Assembly (NCBI GenBank): GCA_021774355.1
Contig: JAJFJE010000060.1
Span: forward strand, 1 to 10,088
From: Alphaproteobacteria bacterium
GTDB taxonomy: Bacteria > Pseudomonadota > Alphaproteobacteria > Zavarziniales > Zavarziniaceae
DNA length: 10,088 nucleotides
Direction: 5' to 3'
Under the pieces are notes generated by a model. The model was given only the letters and a program-made list of their open reading frames with translations, had not been told where the DNA came from and did not search any database. This document shows, piece after piece, positions 5,910-10,088 of the stretch. The first letter of the stretch is position 1. Every line of letters starts with the position of its first letter. The position numbers and the translations under genes were made by a program.

Positions 5910-6440
5910 ATGAGCCTGACCGAAGCCGATCTGTTCGCCCTGCTCGACCGCCTGGGCATCGCCCACCGGACGGTTGCCCATGCCCCGGCCCATACCGTGG
6001 CCGAGGCGCGGGCCGTGCGCGGGCCGGCGCTGGCCGGCGGCCATGCCAAGAATCTGTTCGTCAAGGACCGCAAGGGCGGGCTGTGGCTGGTGGTTGCCGA
6101 CGAGGACACGGCGGTCGACCTGGCGGCCATCGAGAAGCATCTGGGGACGCCGCGCCTGTCGTTCGGCCGGCCCGAACTGATGGCCGCGGTGCTGGGCGTC
6201 GCGCCGGGCGCGGTCACCCCCTTCGCCCTGGCCAACCCGGCGGCCGGGGCCGTGCACCTGATCCTGGACCGGGCCCTGCTGGACCATGACCGGCTGCATT
6301 TCCACCCCTTGCGCAACGACCGCACAACGGCCTTGACGCGGGAGGCCTTTCTCCGGTTCCTCACGGCTGTCGGCCGGCCGCCGGTGGTGCTCGACCTGGG
6401 CGGCCTGGCGGCGGCACGGGCGGCGGCCCGCGCCGGCTGA
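5910..6440 (+). CDS. YbaK/ProXp-ala-type prolyl-tRNA editing deacylase
   Basis: A 176-residue stand-alone aminoacyl-tRNA deacylase of the YbaK/INS superfamily. These proteins hydrolyse mischarged tRNA in trans, in this subgroup typically Ala-tRNA(Pro), after prolyl-tRNA synthetase has released it. The diagnostic segment is GGHAKNLFVKD at about 43-53, with the conserved Lys47 of the editing pocket. It is followed by LWLVVADEDTAVDL at 58-71 and the C-terminal LHFHPLRNDRTTAL near 143-156, typical of ProXp-ala/PrdX-type proteins. Length is normal for a single-domain enzyme. The reading frame is open far upstream, but the upstream part crosses the tRNA, so I place the start at the ATG at 5910, where the recognisable domain begins; the Shine-Dalgarno is weak (GGGGG). 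Alphaproteobacterial prolyl-tRNA synthetases usually lack the INS editing domain, which explains a free-standing version. No linked partner gene is seen. Confidence 0.88.
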   Translation: MSLTEADLFALLDRLGIAHRTVAHAPAHTVAEARAVRGPALAGGHAKNLFVKDRKGGLWLVVADEDTAVDLAAIEKHLGTPRLSFGRPELMAAVLGVAPGAVTPFALANPAAGAVHLILDRALLDHDRLHFHPLRNDRTTALTREAFLRFLTAVGRPPVVLDLGGLAAARAAARAG

Positions 6441-6450
6441 GCGGCGGCCC

Positions 6451-6479
6451 TTGCACCATTTCGGCGATTGCCCATCTTA
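6451..6479 (+). promoter_or_regulatory. Possible promoter of the cnoX operon
   Basis: A -35-like TTGCAC (6451-6456) lies 17 bp before a weak ATCTTA (6474-6479), in the 106-bp gap between the editing deacylase and the chaperedoxin gene. The -35 is good and the -10 is poor, so this is tentative. It would give a leader of about 60 bases. Confidence 0.35.
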
Positions 6480-6546
6480 GAGGGGTCGCCGGCGGACCGC
6501 GGTCGCCGGGCGGTGGCTTCGACTCGAACAGCAGGCGTGGACGACA

Positions 6547-7473
6547 ATGGAATCTCTCATCGGTCAGGCGACAGCCAAGGCAGCGCCCGCGGGCGGCAGC
6601 GATCTGGTCCGCGACGGCACCCTGCAAAGCTTTGGCCAGGATGTCATCGAGGCCTCCAGCCAGGTCCCGGTGATCGTCGATTTCTGGGCCACCTGGTGCG
6701 CTCCCTGCCGCCAGCTCGGCCCGGCGCGGGAAAAGGCCGTGATCGAGGCCAAGGGCAAGGTCCGCCTGGTCAAGGTCGACGTCGACCGATACCCCGAGAT
6801 TGCCCAGCAGTTCCGCGTCCAGTCCCTGCCGGCGGTCTATGCCGTGCGCGACGGCGCGCCGATCGACGGCTTTGTCGGCGCCCTGCCCGAGGCGCAGGTG
6901 AAGGCCTTTGTCAGCCGCCTGGCCGAGCTGGCGGACGGTGGCGGCAGCGGCCTGGACGAGGTTCTGGCGAGCGCGGCCGAGGCCCTGGCGCGGGGCGATT
7001 TTGTCGCTGCCGAAGGCATCTACGGCGAGATCCTCGGCGTCGAGCCCGATCATGTCGTCGCCCTGATGGGTCTCGCCCGGGTCGCCCTGGACCGGGCCGA
7101 TTACGGCCTGGTCGAGGACCTGCTGGCCCGGGTGCCCGAGGCCGCGGCCGGCCAGGCCGAGGTCGCGGCCGTGCGCAGCGCCCTGGCCCTGGCGCGGGAG
7201 GCCGACCAGGTCGGCGACCTCCAGGGCCTGCTCGACCGCCTCGCCGCGGACCCCGATGATCACGCCGCCCGCTTCGACCTGGCGCTCGGCCTGATCGGCC
7301 AGAACCGGCGGGCGGAAGCGGTCGACCAGCTGCTCGACATCGTCAAGCGCGCGCGCAAATGGAACGATGACGCGGCCCGCCTGCAACTGCTCAAGCTGTT
7401 CGAAGCCTGCGGCTTCGACGACCCGGTCTCGATCGACGGGCGCCGCCGCCTGTCGACGCTGCTGTTCGCCTGA
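6547..7473 (+). CDS. cnoX: CnoX/YbbN-like thioredoxin-TPR co-chaperone
   Basis: A 308-residue protein with an N-terminal thioredoxin domain (about 20-128) and a C-terminal helical tetratricopeptide region (about 136-300), the architecture of CnoX (YbbN). CnoX is a chaperedoxin that protects unfolded proteins from aggregation and over-oxidation and hands them to GroEL and DnaK. The thioredoxin active site is complete: DFWATWCAPC with Cys51 and Cys54, and the cis-proline loop SLPAVYA with Pro95. E. coli CnoX lacks the first cysteine, so this version should be redox-active, as in the Caulobacter type. TPR-like pairs are visible at about 138-170 (AAEALARGDFVAAEGIY) and 262-290. No signal peptide, so it is cytosolic. 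It is the first gene of a four-gene operon, with the next ATG 4 bp after its stop. The start is chosen for position relative to the domain; the Shine-Dalgarno is weak. Confidence 0.9.
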   Translation: MESLIGQATAKAAPAGGSDLVRDGTLQSFGQDVIEASSQVPVIVDFWATWCAPCRQLGPAREKAVIEAKGKVRLVKVDVDRYPEIAQQFRVQSLPAVYAVRDGAPIDGFVGALPEAQVKAFVSRLAELADGGGSGLDEVLASAAEALARGDFVAAEGIYGEILGVEPDHVVALMGLARVALDRADYGLVEDLLARVPEAAAGQAEVAAVRSALALAREADQVGDLQGLLDRLAADPDDHAARFDLALGLIGQNRRAEAVDQLLDIVKRARKWNDDAARLQLLKLFEACGFDDPVSIDGRRRLSTLLFA

Positions 7474-7477
7474 GCCC

Positions 7478-8143
7478 ATGTCAGGCCGGCCCGCCCCCCT
7501 TGTCCTTCGGGACCTGCCGCCGGTCATCCCGGTCTTTCCGCTGACCGGGGTCCTGCTGCTGCCGCGGGGCCGGCTGCCGCTCAATATCTTCGAGCCGCGC
7601 TATCTCGCCATGGTCCGCGACGCCCTGGCGGCCGAACGGCTGATCGGCATGATCCAGCCGCGCAATCCGGAACCGACGGCGCTGCCAGCGCTTTACCCGG
7701 TGGGCTGCCTGGGCCGGATCTCGGCCTTCAGCGAGACCGATGACGGCCGCTTCCTGGTCACCCTGTCGGGGGTGTGCCGGTTCCGCGTCACCGCGGAATT
7801 GGGCCTGGCCACCCCCTACCGGCAGGTCGCCCCCCATTTTGACTCCTTTGCCGCCGATCTCGATCCCGAAGCGGTCGACGAGGCGTTCGACCGCCCGGCC
7901 CTGACCGCCGCCCTGCGCGCCTATCTCGACCTGCACGGCATGTCGGCCGACTGGCACGCGGTGGATCAGGCCGGCGCCGAGGCCCTGGTCAATACCCTGG
8001 CCATGACCTGCCCCTTCGACCCGGCCGAGAAGCAGGCCCTGCTCGAGGCCCCGACCATCGCCGCCCGGGCCGAAACCATGATCGCCCTGATCCGCATGGC
8101 GGTCGCCGCCAATGCGGTACCGCCGGAGCGCTCGCTGCAATAG
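7478..8143 (+). CDS. Lon N-terminal (substrate-binding) domain protein
   Basis: A 221-residue protein made only of the Lon protease N-terminal LAN domain, without the AAA+ or Ser-Lys protease parts. The signature IPVFPLTGVLLLPRG followed by LPLNIFEPRYLAMV is at about 17-46. The YPVGCLGRISAF segment follows at 73-84, and a helical bundle covers about 125-210. The family is common in alphaproteobacteria. It may recognise unfolded or tagged proteins, but no biochemical role is settled. I use the ATG at 7478, 4 bp after the cnoX stop, rather than more upstream in-frame codons inside cnoX: the domain begins just after it and the spacing indicates translational coupling. Its place next to a chaperedoxin fits a role in protein quality control; that link is inference. 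Confidence 0.9.
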   Translation: MSGRPAPLVLRDLPPVIPVFPLTGVLLLPRGRLPLNIFEPRYLAMVRDALAAERLIGMIQPRNPEPTALPALYPVGCLGRISAFSETDDGRFLVTLSGVCRFRVTAELGLATPYRQVAPHFDSFAADLDPEAVDEAFDRPALTAALRAYLDLHGMSADWHAVDQAGAEALVNTLAMTCPFDPAEKQALLEAPTIAARAETMIALIRMAVAANAVPPERSLQ

Positions 8144-8160
8144 GATTTCGAGGACCCCCG

Positions 8161-8352
8161 ATGCCCCCCACCCCTGTCGTCGATCCCAGGCTGCTGGAGA
8201 TCCTGGTTTGTCCGGTGACCCGCCAGACCCTGCGCTATGACCCGCAGACCCAGGAACTGATCTCCGACGCGGCCCGCCTCGCCTTCCCGATCCGCGACGG
8301 CATCCCGATCATGCTGGTCGAGGAAGCCCGCAACCTGGACACCCCCGCGTGA
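8161..8352 (+). CDS. Trm112 family protein
   Basis: A 63-residue Trm112/YcaR-family protein. It has LLEILVCPVT at 11-20, LRYD at 24-27, the ELISDAARLAFPIRDGIPIML core at 32-52 and EEAR at 54-57. In eukaryotes and archaea Trm112 activates methyltransferases that modify tRNA, rRNA and release factors; the bacterial role is much less clear. Only one cysteine (Cys17) remains, so the zinc site of zinc-binding relatives is absent, as I recall for other alphaproteobacterial versions. A GAGGA Shine-Dalgarno at 8150-8154 with a 6-base spacer fixes the ATG. It is 17 bp after the Lon-domain gene and overlaps the DUF971 gene by 4 bp. Confidence 0.9.
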   Translation: MPPTPVVDPRLLEILVCPVTRQTLRYDPQTQELISDAARLAFPIRDGIPIMLVEEARNLDTPA

Positions 8353-8714
8353 CCGCCACCCGGCCCTGGCCGGTGGAGGTGGTGGTCGACCGCCCGGCCC
8401 GCCGGATCGATATTCTGTGGGACGACGGCCGGCGCGACCGCCTGCCGGCGGAATTGCTGCGGGTGGAAAGCCCCTCGGCCGAGGTCCAGGGCCATGGCGG
8501 GGACGACAAGCAGGTGGTCGCCGGCAAGGCCGGGGTGGGCATTGCCGGGATCGATCCGGTCGGCCACTACGCCCTGCGCATCCGCTTCGACGACGGCCAC
8601 GACACCGGCCTGTTCTCGTGGGAAACCCTGCGCCGGCTGGGCACCGACCAGGACCGGCTGTTCGCCGCCTATCTGGCCGCCCTTGCCGCACGCGGCCTGA
8701 CCCGGCAGGCCTGA
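8349..8714 (+). CDS. DUF971 (gamma-butyrobetaine hydroxylase N-domain-like) protein
   Basis: A 121-residue single-domain protein of the DUF971/GBBH-like_N family. It shows LRVESPSAEVQGHG at about 37-50 and YALRIRFDDGHDTGLFSWETLRRLG at about 74-98. In eukaryotic gamma-butyrobetaine and trimethyllysine hydroxylases this fold is an N-terminal zinc-binding accessory domain. In bacteria it stands alone and its function is unknown, although it is sometimes found near Fe-S assembly genes. The start is GTG at 8349 in a GTGA overlap with the Trm112-family stop, so the two are translationally coupled. It is the last gene of the operon and is followed at once by a hairpin. Confidence 0.92.
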   Translation: MTATRPWPVEVVVDRPARRIDILWDDGRRDRLPAELLRVESPSAEVQGHGGDDKQVVAGKAGVGIAGIDPVGHYALRIRFDDGHDTGLFSWETLRRLGTDQDRLFAAYLAALAARGLTRQA

Positions 8715-8718
8715 TCCC

Positions 8719-8737
8719 CCGGGTCCTTCGGGACCGG
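8719..8737 (+). terminator. Hairpin with UUCG loop after the cnoX operon
   Basis: CCgGGTCC (8719-8726), loop TTCG (8727-8730) and GGACCGG (8731-8737) form a stable stem with one bulged G, starting 5 bases after the DUF971 stop. The position and UUCG tetraloop suit an operon terminator. No T-run follows directly; a six-T run occurs only at 8763-8768. Confidence 0.45.
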
Positions 8738-8799
8738 TCGCCGCGGCCACGGCAATTCGGGATTTTTTACCCTCCGCTTCATCTTTCGCGCGTGTGCCC

Positions 8800-8828
8800 T
8801 GGACTCCGGCCCAACAATTTTCGATAAT
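8800..8828 (+). promoter_or_regulatory. Putative promoter of the tandem-repeat protein gene
   Basis: TGGACT (8800-8805), 17 bp, then GATAAT (8823-8828) give good sigma70-type boxes in the 162-bp gap before the next ATG. The predicted start is near 8835, giving a leader of about 40 bases. This makes the repeat gene a transcription unit separate from the preceding operon. Confidence 0.5.
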
Positions 8829-8876
8829 CCCCTGTCCCGCGCATAGACGGGTTTAAAGAATATCAGGGGGGGACCA

Positions 8877-10088
8877 ATGGGTACGTCAGGCCCGATTCCG
8901 ACCGCTGGGTCGGTCGCCGGAGGTCCCGCGTCGCAGGGCCCGGGCGGTGCGGTTGATCTTCAGGGTTCCGTTGGTCCGGGGGCGGCCAAGGATGGCATGA
9001 TCGCCAGCTACGACCCGCTGACCGGCACCGGCCAGGTCGTCGACGACGACTGGGTCTATTTTCCCTTTGTCGGGGCCAGCCTGGCCCCCGGTCTGGGAGT
9101 CCCCTTTCCCGGCCTGCGGGTGCGTTTCGACAGTTTCTGCGGCGAGGCCATGGCGATTACCCTGGCCGGCCTCGGTGACGCCGCGCCCGACCCGGCGCCG
9201 GCAGCCGCCGCCGAGGCCGAGGCCGTTATCCTGCACGGCATGGTCGCCGGCTATGACCCGGCCACCGGCCAGGGCCAGATCCTGGGCGACGACTACCGGA
9301 CCTATGGCTTCGTCGGCGCCGCGGTCGCCGGCCTGACCACCCTTTATGGCGGGCAGCGGGTCCGGTTCGAGGCGTTCTGCGGCGAGGCCGTGGCGGTCAC
9401 GGCGCCGGGCGACGCCCCGGCCGAAGCGGTGACCGCACCGACCGCCGCACCGGCGGCCCCGGAGGCGGCGCTCCCGGCCCCGGCGCTGACGACCCTGCCG
9501 GTCAAAACCGGAATCATTGCGTCCTATGACTGGGTCCGCCTGCGCGGTCGCATTCACGGCGATGACGGCACCAAATATGCCTTTGTCCTGGCCAGCATCG
9601 GGGCCAGCGTGCCCAAGATCGCCGCCGGGCAGGCGGTCCGCTTCCGCCATTTGCGGGATGCCGCCCTCGATCGCGACGAGGCGGTCGCCATCGAAGCGGC
9701 ACCGACCGCCATGGCAGCCCCTGTCGCCGTGGCCTCGGCGGGCGCCGAGACCAGGCTCCTGCAGGGCATGGTCGCCAGCTACGACCCGGCCACCGGCCAC
9801 GGCCAGATCCTGGGCGACGACTACGAATCCTACAGCTTCGTCGGGGCCAGCGTTACCGGCCTGGCCGCGCTCCACGGCGGCCTGCGGGTCCAGTTCGAGG
9901 CCTTCTGCGGCGAGGCCACGGCGATCACCGCGCCGGGCGGCGCGCCGGCCGAGACGGCCGAAACGGCCGCCGAGGCCGAGGCCGAGGCCGCGATCCGGCC
10001 GATGCAGGGCATGGTCGCCAGCTACGACCCGGCCACCGGCCACGGCCAGATCCTGGGCGACGACTACGAATCCTACAGCTTCGTCGGG
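8877..10088 (+). CDS. Tandem degenerate cold-shock-domain-like repeat protein (3' end outside window)
   Basis: An open frame of 404 codons from ATG 8877, with no stop before the window edge. The ATG is preceded by a G-rich AGGGGGGGA at 8865-8873. I do not recognise a named family. Residues 1-39 are Gly/Ser/Pro-rich and probably disordered; there is no signal peptide or membrane segment. Then follow repeats at 40-95, 121-175, 212-273, 297-351 and 378 onward, joined by Ala/Pro/Glu linkers. The repeat pattern is GMVASYDPxTGxGQIxxDD, then FVGAS, then a Gly-rich turn, RVRFExFCGEAxAIT. This aligns with the E. coli CspA fold order (GIVKWFN, KGFGFI, DD, VFVHFSAI, GQKVSF, GPAA), so each module is probably an OB-fold. 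The nucleic-acid-binding aromatics are mostly replaced: CspA Trp11 by Ser, Phe18 by His/Gln/Thr, Phe20 by Gln or Arg. A Cys in FCGEA recurs (Cys88, Cys168, Cys344) but not in repeat 3. Function unknown. The frame is real because the repeats are conserved as protein while linkers vary. Confidence 0.8.
   Translation, partial: MGTSGPIPTAGSVAGGPASQGPGGAVDLQGSVGPGAAKDGMIASYDPLTGTGQVVDDDWVYFPFVGASLAPGLGVPFPGLRVRFDSFCGEAMAITLAGLGDAAPDPAPAAAAEAEAVILHGMVAGYDPATGQGQILGDDYRTYGFVGAAVAGLTTLYGGQRVRFEAFCGEAVAVTAPGDAPAEAVTAPTAAPAAPEAALPAPALTTLPVKTGIIASYDWVRLRGRIHGDDGTKYAFVLASIGASVPKIAAGQAVRFRHLRDAALDRDEAVAIEAAPTAMAAPVAVASAGAETRLLQGMVASYDPATGHGQILGDDYESYSFVGASVTGLAALHGGLRVQFEAFCGEATAITAPGGAPAETAETAAEAEAEAAIRPMQGMVASYDPATGHGQILGDDYESYSFVG
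9760..9845 (+). repeat. 86-bp exact direct repeat, copy 1
   Basis: Bases 9760-9845 are identical to 10003-10088. This is the first half of module 4 of the repeat protein. The offset is 243 bp, one module period. Confidence 0.9.
10003..10088 (+). repeat. 86-bp exact direct repeat, copy 2 (runs off the window)
   Basis: Identical to 9760-9845 and still matching at the last base, so the true repeat may be longer. Synonymous positions are identical as well, which indicates recent duplication or gene conversion rather than selection on protein alone. Confidence 0.9.

Larger units (their letters stand above)
8994..10088 (+). repeat. Array of five ~165-bp CSD-like modules with variable linkers
   Basis: Module starts fall at 8994, 9237, 9510, 9765 and 10008, so the steps are 243, 273, 255 and 243 bp, all multiples of three. 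Modules 2, 4 and 5 are close to each other at DNA level, module 1 is more diverged, and module 3 is the outlier: it lacks PATG and FCGEA but keeps GIIASYD, DDG, FVLAS and VRF. Linkers are rich in Ala, Pro, Glu and Thr, and one contains three tandem GCCGAG hexamers (9969-9986). The fifth module is cut by the window edge. Confidence 0.85.

Noticed and set aside
6361..7584. 407-codon minus-strand open frame opposite the cnoX-like gene
   Set aside because: GC-driven antisense frame with biased, low-complexity composition; the plus strand encodes a clear thioredoxin-TPR protein.
8886..10043. 385-codon minus-strand open frame with its own repeated peptide pattern (VVAQDLA, GGRVVAGDHA)
   Set aside because: It is the antisense of the repeat gene. 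The repetition is inherited from the DNA repeats, and the plus frame gives a foldable CSD-like pattern with a promoter and G-rich Shine-Dalgarno.
8994..10088. Reading the regular repeats as a CRISPR array
   Set aside because: The period is 243 bp, the repeats are coding and in frame, and the spacers are Ala/Pro/Glu linkers.

Overview
This is a GC-rich, gene-dense bacterial window. Several traits point to an alphaproteobacterium, probably of the Rhodospirillales type, though I cannot place it more finely. These are the very high GC at third codon positions, a tRNA-Gly with an encoded CCA, a stand-alone ProXp-ala-type editing deacylase, the gene order thioredoxin/TPR chaperone - Lon N-domain protein - Trm112-like protein - DUF971 protein, and an ATCCCGGC...GCCGGGAT extragenic repeat. 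The window holds 11 protein genes and one tRNA, and the last gene runs off the right edge.

Left block (1-4026). After an extragenic palindrome comes a DUF952 gene (+). It converges with, and overlaps by 100 bp, an IclR-type regulator (-). Upstream of the regulator on the same strand is a fumarylacetoacetate hydrolase (FAH) family gene, so the two probably form a small catabolic operon with its own regulator. Diverging from FAH across only 50 bp is an HDAC11-like deacetylase gene (+), followed by an EamA-type cysteine/O-acetylserine exporter gene (+).

Middle block (4027-5765). A Fic-domain AMP transferase with a C-terminal winged helix lies on the minus strand between the exporter and a tRNA-Gly(GCC). 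It looks more AT-rich and accessory than its neighbours. Its promoter carries two matching palindromes about four helical turns apart, one over the -35 and one over the start-point/Shine-Dalgarno region, an arrangement that suggests autoregulation. Between the Fic promoter and the tRNA are three copies of TGCTTACAT, two of which lie in a 12-bp perfect inverted repeat, and a tRNA terminator hairpin.

Right block (5910-8714). The block opens with a ProXp-ala/YbaK-family trans-editing protein. It is followed by a tight four-gene operon: CnoX-like chaperedoxin, Lon substrate-binding-domain protein, Trm112-like protein and DUF971 protein, with spacings of 4 bp, 17 bp and a 4-bp GTGA overlap. The theme is proteostasis and translation fidelity.

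Right edge (8877-10088, incomplete). A separately promoted gene encodes a protein I do not recognise as a named family. It is made of tandem ~55-residue modules separated by Ala/Pro/Glu linkers. I read the modules as degenerate cold-shock-domain (OB-fold) repeats that have lost most of the aromatic RNA-binding residues and gained an FCGEA motif. The last two visible copies share 86 identical bases. This array and the Fic double operator are the two most interesting things in the window.
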